Assembly (NCBI GenBank): GCA_019639255.1
Contig: JAHBSF010000019.1
Coordinates: 1 to 64,000 of the forward strand
Source: Acidobacteriota bacterium
GTDB lineage: Bacteria; Acidobacteriota; Blastocatellia; RBC074
DNA: 64,000 bases
Direction of reading: 5' to 3'
This document shows positions 10,119 to 21,682 of the stretch, one piece after another (positions within the stretch are counted from its first letter, which is position 1; each line of letters begins with the position of its first letter). The notes under the pieces were generated by a model. That model saw only the letters and a list, made by a program, of their open reading frames with translations. It was not told where the DNA came from and did no database searches. A program made the position numbers and the translations under genes.

Positions 10119-11579
10119 CTATACCTGCCGCGTCTTCCATGTTCCGCGCCGGAACGCCAGAACTGCTACAAGCGCAAGAGACGATTCCGCTATCGTGATG
10201 GCGAGGAATACGCCCTGAGCGCCGAAACCCGCTTTCATCGACAGGTAGTACGCAAGCGGTATCTGAAACAACCAGTAGCAGAACAGGTTGATCAGCGTCG
10301 GCGTGAACGTATCGCCCGCGCCGTTGAACGCCTGCACGACGATCATGCCGTAAGCATAAAAAATGTAGCCGTAGCTGATATACCGCAGACACGACACTCC
10401 AAACGAGACGACTTCCGTATCGGTCGTAAAGATGTGAATCAACGGCTCGGCGAAAATAATGAACACTACTGCTACGAGGCCCAGAAATACGCTGTTTCCG
10501 AATCCCGTTATCCAGACGGATTTCTCGGCGCGTTGCGGTTTGCCCGCACCCAGATTCTGCCCGACGAGCGTTGCCGCGGCGTTGCTCATACCCCACGACG
10601 GCAGGAGCGCGAAAATGATGATTCGCAGGGCAATTGTATACCCTGCAATCGCCGCGCTGCCGAAGACGGCCACAAGTCGAACGAGCGCAAGCCAGCTCGC
10701 CGTAGCGACCAGGTATTGCAAGATTCCGCCAATCGATATACGGACCATCTTCGCGATGATTTCGGGGTCGATGGCGATATCGCCGAGCGACAGACGAATG
10801 CGGCTGTTTTTGCCGAACAGGACACGGAACTGGTAGGCGACGCTAACTCCGCGCCCGATGACCGTAGCAACGGCCGAACCCGTGACTCCCCATTCCGGGA
10901 AAGGGCCCCATCCGAAGATGAGGCACGGATCGAGGATAATATTAATGATGTTGCCCAACCAAAGGGCGCGCATCGCTACGGCTGCGTCGCCCGCCCCGCG
11001 AAACACGGCGTTGATCAGGAACAGCAACATGATCACTACGTTGCCGCCTAAAACGATCATCCCGTATGGGGCGCCGATTTCGATCACCTCGCTCGAAGCG
11101 CCCATCAACCCAAAAAACTGCCGTGTAAACAGCACGCTGATTATGGCGATCGGGACCGAGATGACGATTCCGAGAATTATCGCCTGTACCGCCGCGCGTT
11201 TTGCGCCTTCGGTATCTTTTTCTCCGATCCTTCGCGAAACGAGCGCAGTTGTGGCCATGCTCAGGCCCATCGCCAGAGCAAATATCAATGTAAGCAGCGA
11301 TTCGGTGATTCCGACCGTGGCAACCGCATCCGCGCCGAGGCGCGAAACAAAAAATACGTCCGCGATCCCGAAAAGCGATTCCATCGCCATTTCGAGCACC
11401 ATCGGAATCGACAGCAATATGATTGCTCGACCGATGCCGATTTCGGTGTAATCCCGTTCAGATCCCGCTACGGCTTCGCGAATCGTAGACCACAAACCCG
11501 GACGCCGGGACTCACCGGCGCCGGTCTCAACCTGCTCGATCGCTTCATTCTCCTTTGCATTCTCGGTTGTTTGCTGCAC
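10119..11579 (-). CDS. MATE family efflux transporter
   Basis: 486 residues with about 12 hydrophobic segments in two similar halves, each containing the family-typical pattern ([12 protein letters not shown] early, and a second [12 protein letters not shown]-like segment late). MATE proteins export drugs or metabolites in exchange for Na+ or H+. A soluble N-terminal tail of about 45 residues is polar. The start is GTG at 11579, preceded by a strong AAGGAGGGGGGAGA. The substrate cannot be inferred. Confidence 0.9.
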   Translation of the reverse strand: MQQTTENAKENEAIEQVETGAGESRRPGLWSTIREAVAGSERDYTEIGIGRAIILLSIPMVLEMAMESLFGIADVFFVSRLGADAVATVGITESLLTLIFALAMGLSMATTALVSRRIGEKDTEGAKRAAVQAIILGIVISVPIAIISVLFTRQFFGLMGASSEVIEIGAPYGMIVLGGNVVIMLLFLINAVFRGAGDAAVAMRALWLGNIINIILDPCLIFGWGPFPEWGVTGSAVATVIGRGVSVAYQFRVLFGKNSRIRLSLGDIAIDPEIIAKMVRISIGGILQYLVATASWLALVRLVAVFGSAAIAGYTIALRIIIFALLPSWGMSNAAATLVGQNLGAGKPQRAEKSVWITGFGNSVFLGLVAVVFIIFAEPLIHIFTTDTEVVSFGVSCLRYISYGYIFYAYGMIVVQAFNGAGDTFTPTLINLFCYWLFQIPLAYYLSMKAGFGAQGVFLAITIAESSLALVAVLAFRRGTWKTRQV

Positions 11580-11652
11580 TCTCCCCCCTCCTTATACGCG
11601 GCCCGCAGAGATTGATGAGCCCCCCGGCTTGCATCGCGTCAGGAACCGTTTC

Positions 11653-11681
11653 TTGACAGTCCCACAGAGCATACTTAGAAT
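11653..11681 (+). promoter_or_regulatory. Strong sigma-70-type promoter
   Basis: Perfect TTGACA (11653-11658), 17-base spacer, TAGAAT (11676-11681). It drives the small membrane-protein genes starting at 11723. Confidence 0.65.
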
Positions 11682-11722
11682 GGCCGCTTGACGCTAATCT
11701 TTTCCTTCAGGATGGAACGACA

Positions 11723-12187
11723 TTGTCCTCCGAGAGTTTCACCGAAAAATCAATCGAAGATCCGAAAGAAGATCCGAAATCGGTAGTTAATCAGATTCTT
11801 CCGGTTCCAAGACCGCGGATGATGGCTGCGTGCGCAGCAGCGCTCGTAGTTCCGGGTGCGGGCCACCTCGTACTAGGGAGAACGATGCGGGCAGCGGCAA
11901 TCGGGTTGGGCATTGCAGCTATGTTCATTCTGGGATTCGTTATGGAAGGCCACCTCCACACACCCGTTCAGGGTGAATGGCTTACGTGGTTTTTTACGAT
12001 CCTCGACGCCGGAATCGGCGCTCCTTACGCCGTTTGCCTTGCGCTCAATCTGGGCTTTGAGGTCACGCCGGATCAGGCGGCCAAAATCACCTTCGAATAC
12101 GGAAATACATTCCTGATGGTGGCAGGTGCACTGAACATGCTTGCAGTGCTCGACGTATACGATATCGCCGTGGGGAGGAAGCAATGA
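11723..12187 (+). CDS. DUF6677-like membrane protein
   Basis: 154 residues with a polar N-terminus of about 30 residues. Hydrophobic segments follow, starting with a PGAGHLVLGR motif that resembles the TM2/DUF6677 'small membrane protein with glycine-rich turn' pattern (VPGAGHLVLGRTMRAA). The start is TTG at 11723; no ATG fits the frame. The stop overlaps the next ATG (ATGA), so the 58-residue gene that follows is co-translated. Function unknown. Confidence 0.65.
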   Translation: MSSESFTEKSIEDPKEDPKSVVNQILPVPRPRMMAACAAALVVPGAGHLVLGRTMRAAAIGLGIAAMFILGFVMEGHLHTPVQGEWLTWFFTILDAGIGAPYAVCLALNLGFEVTPDQAAKITFEYGNTFLMVAGALNMLAVLDVYDIAVGRKQ

Positions 12188-12360
12188 CGCATTTCCTCGC
12201 ACTTGTGCTCTACAGCCTGCTGGTTTCAATCGTATTCGCCGCGCTTACGTCGGATCATCAGGAGACAAAGGAGCGGATCAGGTACGGCGCAAAGGTATTC
12301 GGGTATTTTGTTCTGCTGGGCCTGGGCATAGCCTGGGTGCTTTATCCGCTGCCTTGGTAA
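12184..12360 (+). CDS. Small membrane protein, 58 residues
   Basis: Short gene beginning at ATG 12184, overlapping the previous stop by ATGA and ending TAA at 12358-12360. It encodes two hydrophobic helices (FLALVLYSLLVSIVFAAL and VFGYFVLLGLGIAWVLY) separated by a charged loop SDHQETKERIRYG. Function unknown. The overlap and the membrane topology argue that it is real and works with its upstream neighbour. Confidence 0.65.
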   Translation: MTHFLALVLYSLLVSIVFAALTSDHQETKERIRYGAKVFGYFVLLGLGIAWVLYPLPW

Positions 12361-12404
12361 TCATACCGGCGCCAGTTGAAAGGCTGCTGTAGGGCAGGCA
12401 ATCG

Positions 12405-12740
12405 ATGGAATCGGCTCCCTGGACAGTAATTGCAGCGATTTCGGTTGCGGTTGTATTGTTGTGCATACTCGCCAGGTTTTTCTTTCGCTTGCTAAAACAC
12501 CTTTTATTCGCGGTAATAATCGGCGTTATTGCCGCCTTCATATGGGTTCAGATGCAACCTTCCGCTCCGGTTAATCTATCAATCGGGAAACGTGCGTATT
12601 CGAGCGTCAACGGAGAATTCGTGGGTACGGTTGTCGCCGCGAGCGAAGATCCGAAGATGGGAGCCGTCTGGATCATTCAGCAACCGGGCGGCTACAAGGT
12701 CAAGTATCCCAAGTCGTTTTTACAGCTCCGCGACCAATAA
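12405..12740 (+). CDS. Small membrane-anchored protein of unknown function
   Basis: 111 residues. Two N-terminal hydrophobic segments (about residues 7-25 and 31-50) are followed by a soluble part with a beta-rich look (GEFVGTVVAASEDPKMGAVWIIQQPGGYKVKYPK). I do not recognise the family. It probably belongs to the same transcript as the two preceding genes. Its TAA stop directly abuts a family A repeat. Confidence 0.6.
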   Translation: MESAPWTVIAAISVAVVLLCILARFFFRLLKHLLFAVIIGVIAAFIWVQMQPSAPVNLSIGKRAYSSVNGEFVGTVVAASEDPKMGAVWIIQQPGGYKVKYPKSFLQLRDQ

Positions 12741-12830
12741 GAGATAACGAAACAAACAGAATTCCACGGAACAGACGAAAACAATGATCCATCAGGTCTG
12801 TTTTCTACATTTCCGTGTATTTCGTTAATG
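12741..12830. repeat. Family A intergenic palindrome
   Basis: Copy starting immediately after a TAA stop: GAGATAACGAAACAAACAG on the left and TTTCCGTGTATTTCGTTAAT on the right, with an inner stem ACAGACGAAAAC / GTCTGTTTTC. Confidence 0.85.
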
Positions 12831-12887
12831 TTTTCCTAGGCGAGCGGCCATTTACAACTTCCAGGGTTGGCTATACCATTGCGGTTT

Positions 12888-13664
12888 ATGCCGCTGCATC
12901 AGACCGAAGCCTTTATACTCAGAACCTATACGCTGCAAGAGGCGGACAAAATTTGCGTCCTGCTGACGCGCGACGCGGGGAAGTTGAGGGGCGTAGCTCA
13001 CGGGGCGCGGCGCCTCAAGAGCCGGTTCGGGTCGAGTCTGGAGCCGTTTACCGAAGTTTCTGTAACGTATTTCCAGAAAGAGACTCGGGAACTGGTGTCG
13101 ATATCGAGCTGCGAGATATTGCATTCACCATTCTCGACGACAATGAGCAGCGAACTGCTCGGCTTGCTGCATTACCTGGCCGAACTTGTAATAGAGTTTC
13201 TGCCCGATCACGAGCCCAACGATCGGGTATACAGGCTGATATCAGCAATTATGGAAGCAACGGCCGGAGCAACCGCGGAGCAGTTCCCTGCGCTTGCGCG
13301 TTACGGCGAAATCTGGATGTTGAAGCTTGGAGGGTATCTGCCGGGTTTTCGCAGATGCGCAGAATGCAGCAGCGAGTTTTTGAGGCAACAGTCTGTCTGG
13401 CTGACCAGCGACGGAGCGCCGCAATGCGCCGGTTGCAGCGCACGGCGCGGCGAAGAAATGAATGCCGATGTCAGACTGCTGCTTGCGGATTTGCTACGGC
13501 AATCGCCGAAAGAATTTATTGAAGCGCGTCGGGAAACGGGCGCGCTGGCCCAGATTGGTTCGATCGCCGGGCGCCTGATCGCCCGCGCGCTTGAACGCGA
13601 TTTGAAATCGATTCTGATACTCGATCAGTTGAGGCCCAAAGTTGAAGCTGTGCCCGGTAGTTGA
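12888..13664 (+). CDS. recO: DNA repair protein RecO
   Basis: 258 residues from ATG 12888; a TTG at 12867 would add seven. It has the N-terminal OB-fold pattern (TEAFILRTYTLQEADKICVLLTRDAGKLRGVAHGARR, cited by its landmarks EADKICVLLT and GVAHGARR) and a C-terminal zinc-binding region with CAEC and CAGC pairs. RecO loads RecA on SSB-coated single-stranded DNA together with RecR. Length is normal for the family. It follows a family A repeat with a poor ribosome-binding site. ppdK lies 65 bases downstream in the same direction. Confidence 0.9.
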   Translation: MPLHQTEAFILRTYTLQEADKICVLLTRDAGKLRGVAHGARRLKSRFGSSLEPFTEVSVTYFQKETRELVSISSCEILHSPFSTTMSSELLGLLHYLAELVIEFLPDHEPNDRVYRLISAIMEATAGATAEQFPALARYGEIWMLKLGGYLPGFRRCAECSSEFLRQQSVWLTSDGAPQCAGCSARRGEEMNADVRLLLADLLRQSPKEFIEARRETGALAQIGSIAGRLIARALERDLKSILILDQLRPKVEAVPGS

Positions 13665-13729
13665 AACGGCGCTTTGATTTCGGATCGATTGATCGAAAAA
13701 ATTAACAAGCAAGGAGAAAAGACGGAGAA

Positions 13730-16513
<2,784 letters not shown>

Positions 16514-16531
16514 TTCACCCAAAGCTAAATT

Positions 16532-16640
16532 GAGAGAATAAGGATAGATGACGGAACATTCGAAATAAGACGGAATCCACGGAAATATTCAGCTTTTCCG
16601 TAATTTTCGTTTCATTTCGTTTGTTCCGTTATCTCTCTTC
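16532..16640. repeat. Family A intergenic palindrome (long left arm)
   Basis: Full copy 18 bases after the ppdK stop. The left arm has an extra unit (GATGACGGAACATTCG, then ACGGAATCCACGGAAATATTC). The right arm reads CAGCTTTTCCG ... GTTCCGTTATCTCTC. The next gene starts six bases after it. Confidence 0.9.
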
Positions 16641-16646
16641 TGACTA

Positions 16647-17222
16647 ATGAAACCCAGGATCGTCGTCGTAGCCGGTACGGGCTCTAATACGGGCAAGACC
16701 ACACTCGTGTGCGAACTCCTGCGAGCACTAACCGGATGGGAGGCGATCAAGGTTACGCGCGGTCACTCGCGCTCGTGCGGCAGGGCGCCCGCAACCTGCT
16801 GCGTCAGTCCCCTGCTGGGCGATAAACCCATAGTGCTCTCGCACCCTTCAGACACCCGCGTGCGGGGCAAAGATACCGGAAAATACTGGGACGCCGGAGC
16901 ATCGAACGTTCATTGGGTAATCGCAAAGTCAGACCAGGTTGGGGCGGGAATTTGCGAAGCGCTCGCGCGCGTCCGCGCTCCCGGCGTAATAGTCGAAGGC
17001 ACAAGCCTGCTTCAGCATATTGATGCCGATTATGCAATTCTCGTAGTGCGCACGCCCCTGCGGGAAATCAAACCATCCGCCCGACGCGCAATTGATACGG
17101 GCCGCATTCGCGCCCTCTACTTCAGCGGAAATGACCCCGATCATTCCCTTCCACTCCCCACTGCGCTCCCGGTTTTCTCCCACTCATCCCTGCCAACCCT
17201 CATCGCTCAAATTCCCATCTAG
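16647..17222 (+). CDS. P-loop NTPase, MobB-like (SIMIBI class)
   Basis: 191 residues. A Walker A motif GTGSNTGKTT at residues 10-19 is followed by the short spacing to a substrate-like loop (IKVTRGHSRSCG) seen in MobB/SIMIBI proteins. A Cys-rich stretch CGRAPATCC follows, and a late VIVEGTSLLQ may hold the Mg-binding acid. MobB proteins assist molybdopterin-guanine dinucleotide synthesis. A molybdopterin enzyme lies 18 kb away, but nothing else in the neighbourhood supports that role, so function is open. The start follows a family A repeat with no visible Shine-Dalgarno. Confidence 0.6.
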   Translation: MKPRIVVVAGTGSNTGKTTLVCELLRALTGWEAIKVTRGHSRSCGRAPATCCVSPLLGDKPIVLSHPSDTRVRGKDTGKYWDAGASNVHWVIAKSDQVGAGICEALARVRAPGVIVEGTSLLQHIDADYAILVVRTPLREIKPSARRAIDTGRIRALYFSGNDPDHSLPLPTALPVFSHSSLPTLIAQIPI

Positions 17223-17252
17223 CCCCTTTTTGTTCTTACCTCAAATTTTCCC

Positions 17253-17281
17253 TTGACCTTATACCGCACCTTATTTACAAT
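17253..17281 (+). promoter_or_regulatory. Promoter of the TonB-dependent receptor
   Basis: TTGACC (17253-17258), exactly 17 bases, TACAAT (17276-17281). The surrounding DNA is AT-rich compared with its neighbours. Confidence 0.6.
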
Positions 17282-17282
17282 C

Positions 17283-17298
17283 CGTTTTCTTGAAAACG
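17283..17298. promoter_or_regulatory. Operator-like perfect palindrome
   Basis: CGTTTTC-TT-GAAAACG, a perfect 7-base inverted repeat placed directly after the -10 box of the receptor promoter, where a bound repressor would block transcription. It is not a canonical Fur box by eye. The regulator is unknown. Confidence 0.45.
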
Positions 17299-17333
17299 AC
17301 TTTCAACATCATAGTCAAAGAATGGGGCAAGCG

Positions 17334-19739
17334 ATGAACTTGTGGAAATCATTGAAAGTTATATGTTTAGTTGTGGTAGGGGTAATTGTGGGAGGAATTG
17401 ATAGTGAGGGATATGGGCAGGGAGTACGTGGTACTATTTGGGGGCGGGCGGTGGATTCGGAAGGGCGGGCTGTAGGGGATGCACATGTGATTTTGCGGCG
17501 CGGAGTTGCCGGGTTTGAGCGCAGGGTGCAGGCAGACGGCGAGGGGAGATTTGAGTTTACGGAGCTGGGTGCGGGAATATATGAATTAACTGCCTCCAGC
17601 GGCGGTTTTGCCTTCTCAAAGCGCGAAGTGACTTTAAGGGCCGGTGAGAATCTGGAAATCGAGGTGGGTCTTCAGCCGGGAGCGGTTACCGAACAGGTAG
17701 TAATCGTCTCGGGCAGCATAGCCGGATTTCCGGAAGCCAAGACCAGAATCCCGGGATCGGTTGAAACCATCGACAGGGAAACCCTTGAAAACAGCCGCGT
17801 CTTCAACGTCAACGAGGCATTGCGAAAGGTTGCGGGCATCACCGTGCGCGATGAAGAGGGTTTCGGCCTTCGACCCAACATCGGCATTCGCGGCCTGAAC
17901 CCTACGCGCTCCACAAAAGTTCTGCTGCTGGAAGACGGACTTCCGCTGACCTTCGCCCCCTACGGCGACAATGCGTCCTATTATCATCCGCCGATCGAGC
18001 GCTTCGAGAGCGTCGAGATCCTAAAGGGATCGGGACAGATACAATACGGGCCCGTAACCGTGGGCGGAGTAATCAACTACATCACTCCAGCTCCCCCCGC
18101 CAAACAGTCCGGTTCGATCACTCTGATCGGAGGAAACAGAAATTATTTCAACGGCCGGTTAAATTACGGCGGAACATTCGGACGTACAGGATTTGTATTC
18201 GATTACCTGCGCAAACAGGGCGACGGGGCGCGCGAAAACATACGCAGCGGCCTCAACGATTTTACGTTCAAATCGATCACTACGCTTGGACCCAGGCAGG
18301 CCGTGACGGTCAAAGGCAATTATTACGGCGAAGACTCAAACATAACGTATTCGGGGCTGCGACAGGCCGAATACGATCTAAACCCTCGCTCCAACCCTTT
18401 CAGGAACGACTACTTTTACGGCGACCGTTTTGGCGGCGCCGTGAGCCATTCGCTGGCGATCAATCCGAATATTCTGCTGACGACGAATCTCTACGGAATG
18501 TCGTTTAACCGCCGCTGGTGGCGGCAGTCGAGCAATTCCGGCCAGCGTCCGAACGATGCCGCCGATCCGGTGTGCGGCGGTATGGCGAACCTCAATACCA
18601 CGTGCGGCAACGAGGGCCGTCTGCGCAAATACACCAACTGGGGACTCGAGCCGCGCCTGAAGGCTACGTGGAGATTCGCAGGCGTCCGCAATGAAACCGA
18701 CCTGGGATTCCGTATTCATTTCGAGCATCAGGATCGCCGGCAGGAAAACGGCGACTTCCCTTTCTCGCGCAGCGGCAGAATCGTAGAAAACAACATCCGT
18801 AACAACGATGCATATTCGGGATTCATTCAGAACCGGTTCCAACTGGGTAAATTAACCATCACGCCGGGGCTGCGCATCGAAAAAATCGATTTTGAACGCA
18901 TCAACCAACTGATTCCCGTGTCCGGCAGGACTGCGATCACGCAAGTGATTCCGGGCCTCGGCGCATCCTACTCTCCGACCGAAAGGATCACGCTGTTTGC
19001 AGGCGTTCACCGGGGATTTGCGCCGCCGCGCACCGAAGACATCATCAACAATTCCACCGGCGGCAGCATCGATCTCGACCCCGAGAGAAGCTGGAACTAT
19101 GAAATAGGATTGCGCTCGCTGCTGCGCCAGGGCTTACGCATAGAAGCCACATTCTTCCGAATGGATTACGAAAATCAGATAATCGCCGCAAGCCTCGCCG
19201 GCGGCTCCGGTGCTACGCTTACTAACGGCGGCGAGACCCTGCATCAGGGCGCGGAGCTGAGTTCGCGAGTTGACTTCGGCACCCTTTTCGACACGCCGCA
19301 TAATTTCTATGTACGGTTTGCATATACCTACCTCCCCATCTCGGAGTTTACAGGCATCAGATTCAGCAACGTATCCGGGTCCGGGAACATTTCAGTAAGC
19401 GGGAACCGGTTGCCGTATGCATCGGAACATCTGGTCAATGCTACGGTTGGCTACAGTCATCCGCGCGGCTTCGAGGCGTTCATAGAAGCCGTATACACGG
19501 GCGATCAGTTCGGCGATGATCTGAATTCCATCCAGGGAACCGCTGACGGTCAGCGCGGGCTATTGCCGGGGTATACCATTCTGAATGCAACAGCCAACTA
19601 TTCGGTCGAGCGTATACGCACAACGTTTTTCTTTACGGTGAAGAATCTCGCCGACCGCATTGCAATAGTCGACCGATCGCGCGGCATTCTGCCCACGAGT
19701 CCGCGCCTTGCTCAGGCCGGACTGAAGTTCAGGTTCTGA
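17334..19739 (+). CDS. TonB-dependent receptor
   Basis: 801 residues from ATG 17334, chosen because a signal peptide begins there (MNLWKSLKVICLVVVGVIVGG). A carboxypeptidase-regulatory-like domain follows (about residues 40-125), then a plug domain with RKVAGITVRDEEGFGLRPNIGIRGLNP-type sequence (landmarks NVNEALRKVAGI, IGIRGLNPTRS), and a 22-strand-type beta barrel ending in the C-terminal aromatic (GLKFRF). Overall it most resembles the FecA-like ferric-citrate group. Such receptors import iron chelates or other ligands across the outer membrane using TonB-ExbBD energy. It stands alone with its own promoter and a palindromic operator; no ABC transporter genes are adjacent. Confidence 0.9.
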   Translation: MNLWKSLKVICLVVVGVIVGGIDSEGYGQGVRGTIWGRAVDSEGRAVGDAHVILRRGVAGFERRVQADGEGRFEFTELGAGIYELTASSGGFAFSKREVTLRAGENLEIEVGLQPGAVTEQVVIVSGSIAGFPEAKTRIPGSVETIDRETLENSRVFNVNEALRKVAGITVRDEEGFGLRPNIGIRGLNPTRSTKVLLLEDGLPLTFAPYGDNASYYHPPIERFESVEILKGSGQIQYGPVTVGGVINYITPAPPAKQSGSITLIGGNRNYFNGRLNYGGTFGRTGFVFDYLRKQGDGARENIRSGLNDFTFKSITTLGPRQAVTVKGNYYGEDSNITYSGLRQAEYDLNPRSNPFRNDYFYGDRFGGAVSHSLAINPNILLTTNLYGMSFNRRWWRQSSNSGQRPNDAADPVCGGMANLNTTCGNEGRLRKYTNWGLEPRLKATWRFAGVRNETDLGFRIHFEHQDRRQENGDFPFSRSGRIVENNIRNNDAYSGFIQNRFQLGKLTITPGLRIEKIDFERINQLIPVSGRTAITQVIPGLGASYSPTERITLFAGVHRGFAPPRTEDIINNSTGGSIDLDPERSWNYEIGLRSLLRQGLRIEATFFRMDYENQIIAASLAGGSGATLTNGGETLHQGAELSSRVDFGTLFDTPHNFYVRFAYTYLPISEFTGIRFSNVSGSGNISVSGNRLPYASEHLVNATVGYSHPRGFEAFIEAVYTGDQFGDDLNSIQGTADGQRGLLPGYTILNATANYSVERIRTTFFFTVKNLADRIAIVDRSRGILPTSPRLAQAGLKFRF

Positions 19740-19855
19740 ACGGCAAAATCCGCGGTTCCTCAAAAAATCCTGCACTGCCGTTGAAACCTTCCATATCCGG
19801 GTTGCACTCACATTGCGAACGAAAGATGAACCCTTGATTACGGAAGGAGATTGTA

Positions 19856-20653
19856 ATGAATCTGAGATACGCTCGTTTAATGGCCCTTTCGGCCATTGTT
19901 AGCTTGACGTTCGCCGCTTCGGTGGTTGCGCAGGATTTTACCCGAAGCTACCAGCCCGGCCCCGACGGATCAGTCAGCATAAGCAACATTTCGGGAAACA
20001 TACGGGTAACAGGCAGCGACAATCCATCGGTTGTAGTGGTCGGGTACAAGGAAGGACGCGACCGCGAGGCCGTAGAAATACTCGATCACAGCAGCGGCAA
20101 TCGCGTGGAAGTAAAGGTCAAATATCCGGAAAACTGCAACTGTGAGGCAAGCGTGAGGTTCGAGATTCAGGCGCCCAGAAATCTGGCTCTGCGCTACGAC
20201 TCAATTTCAAGCATCAGCGGCGACGTGGAAGTATCGAACGTTACCGGGAGTATTCGAGCAAAATCCATCAGCGGCAGGGTGCTCATACAGGGAGCCAGCG
20301 GCACGGTGAATGCCGCATCGGTAAGCGGAAACGTTAATGTGAGGGATGTGGGCGGCGCGGTGAGCGCAAAATCCACAAGCGGCGAGGTGGATGTAAATAT
20401 GACGCGCATCGAGGGTGGAGACAGGATGGAGTTTTCGTCGACGAGCGGAAGCGTCACGGTGCGCCTGCCGTCGAATGCCGACGCCTTTGTAGAAATGTCG
20501 GTGTTGAGCGGCTCTCTCAAAACCGACTTTCCGCTTCAAATCGAAAAACGCGAACACGGCCCGGGACAACGCGCCTCCGGTTATATTGGCGCAGGTTCAC
20601 GCAAACTACGGTTATCTTCCGTCTCCGGCGATGTGACGCTATCGAAATTGTAA
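19856..20653 (+). CDS. Secreted DUF4097-type beta-strand repeat protein
   Basis: 265 residues. A signal peptide (cleavage probably after VVAQ) is followed by a repetitive beta-solenoid-like domain with SGN/SGD/SGS turns about every 18-20 residues (NISGNIRV, ISSISGDVEVSNVTGSI, SISGRVLI, SVSGNVNV, STSGEVDV, STSGSVTV, VLSGSLKT, SVSGDVTL). This is the DUF4097/DUF4098 pattern; no enzyme motif is seen. GGAAGGAG lies upstream of the ATG. The TAA stop is followed at once by a family A repeat. Function unknown; exported surface or periplasmic protein likely. Confidence 0.8.
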   Translation: MNLRYARLMALSAIVSLTFAASVVAQDFTRSYQPGPDGSVSISNISGNIRVTGSDNPSVVVVGYKEGRDREAVEILDHSSGNRVEVKVKYPENCNCEASVRFEIQAPRNLALRYDSISSISGDVEVSNVTGSIRAKSISGRVLIQGASGTVNAASVSGNVNVRDVGGAVSAKSTSGEVDVNMTRIEGGDRMEFSSTSGSVTVRLPSNADAFVEMSVLSGSLKTDFPLQIEKREHGPGQRASGYIGAGSRKLRLSSVSGDVTLSKL

Positions 20654-20747
20654 GAGAATTACGGAACAAACGAAATGAAACGAAAGTTACGAGAAAGCTG
20701 AATATTTCCGTAGTTTTCGTCTATTTTCGTTTGTTCCGTCATCTCAC
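20654..20747. repeat. Family A intergenic palindrome between convergent genes
   Basis: One of the clearest copies: ACGGAACAAACGAAATGAAA on the left pairs with TTTTCGTTTGTTCCGT on the right. It fills the whole gap between two convergent genes, touching the TAA of one and containing the TGA of the other. Confidence 0.92.
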
Positions 20748-21673
20748 TTCGGTTTAGCCGAAGCAATCGCACGATGAACGATCGAGGCGATGCGGGCCAT
20801 CAACGCATCGGCGTTTTTGCCGTCCTCGAAGCCGCGCGTAAGAATAACGATTACGTATGGTTTTCGGCCCGGTGTATATGCGATGCCGCCGTCGTGTTTG
20901 ATTTTCGTGATCGTTCCGGTTTTGTGAGCAAACACTACGCCTGCGGGTAATCCGGCCGGTATCGATTCCTTGAACTGCTGTCTGAGGAGAACGTCGGTCA
21001 TCTCCCTGCAGTATCGCGCCTGTACGAATCTGCACTCGGCGATTGAGCGGAACATCAGCATCAGGTCGAATGCGGTTGCGACGTTGTTGAGGCCCGCTCG
21101 AAACGCCTTCGAATCCTCGACGCCCCTGCGAACCGTGAGGTTCTCCGCCCCGAGCCTGCGTACGAGCGCAGTTACTGAATCCGCTCCCACGAGTTCAATC
21201 AGGAGATTCGTCGCCAGATTGCTGCTTATTGTAATCATCCGATCGACGAGATCCGAAATCGGGAGTTCATCTCCAACGCGCGAATAAAGCTCAGCGTCAG
21301 AGTCGTCTTCAGCGCTCAATCCGTATTCGCTGCCGTCCACAATGCTCGCGAAGCGATTCTTCACCTTGATTCGATCGGTCAGTTTCAGTTTCCCTTCTGA
21401 AGCCTGCCTGTAAATCTCCATCATCACCGGCACTTTCATCATGCTCGCCGAATGCAGGGAAACGTGTTCGTTAATGAGCATGCGCCTGCCCGTAGACGGA
21501 TCATCCACGGCTACGGCTACGGTTTCGGCGCCGGATGCTTTTATCAGCCGTTCGATTTCGCCGCGCGCCGCGTCCCACGACGCAGGAGGCGCCTGCCCGC
21601 TTCCCTTTACACACAGCATCAAAAACATTGCCGATATCAGAACGGGGCCGATCATCGTGCGTTGATTTAGCAT
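20744..21673 (-). CDS. Class A beta-lactamase-like serine hydrolase
   Basis: 309 residues with a signal peptide. SMMK (Ser77, Lys80) gives the SxxK motif, SSN sits where class A enzymes have SDN, a GVED segment matches the omega-loop glutamate region, and HKTGT is the KTG triad. Class A enzymes hydrolyse beta-lactams in the periplasm. This one is a distant homologue, so resistance is not certain. AAGG precedes the ATG. It is nine bases downstream of the PepSY protein gene, with which it forms an operon. Confidence 0.85.
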   Translation of the reverse strand: MLNQRTMIGPVLISAMFLMLCVKGSGQAPPASWDAARGEIERLIKASGAETVAVAVDDPSTGRRMLINEHVSLHSASMMKVPVMMEIYRQASEGKLKLTDRIKVKNRFASIVDGSEYGLSAEDDSDAELYSRVGDELPISDLVDRMITISSNLATNLLIELVGADSVTALVRRLGAENLTVRRGVEDSKAFRAGLNNVATAFDLMLMFRSIAECRFVQARYCREMTDVLLRQQFKESIPAGLPAGVVFAHKTGTITKIKHDGGIAYTPGRKPYVIVILTRGFEDGKNADALMARIASIVHRAIASAKPK

Positions 21674-21682
21674 TCTTGACCT

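Noticed and set aside
10065-11051. Open frame of 328 codons on the plus strand
   Set aside because: Antisense to the MATE gene; charged, low-complexity, without any domain.
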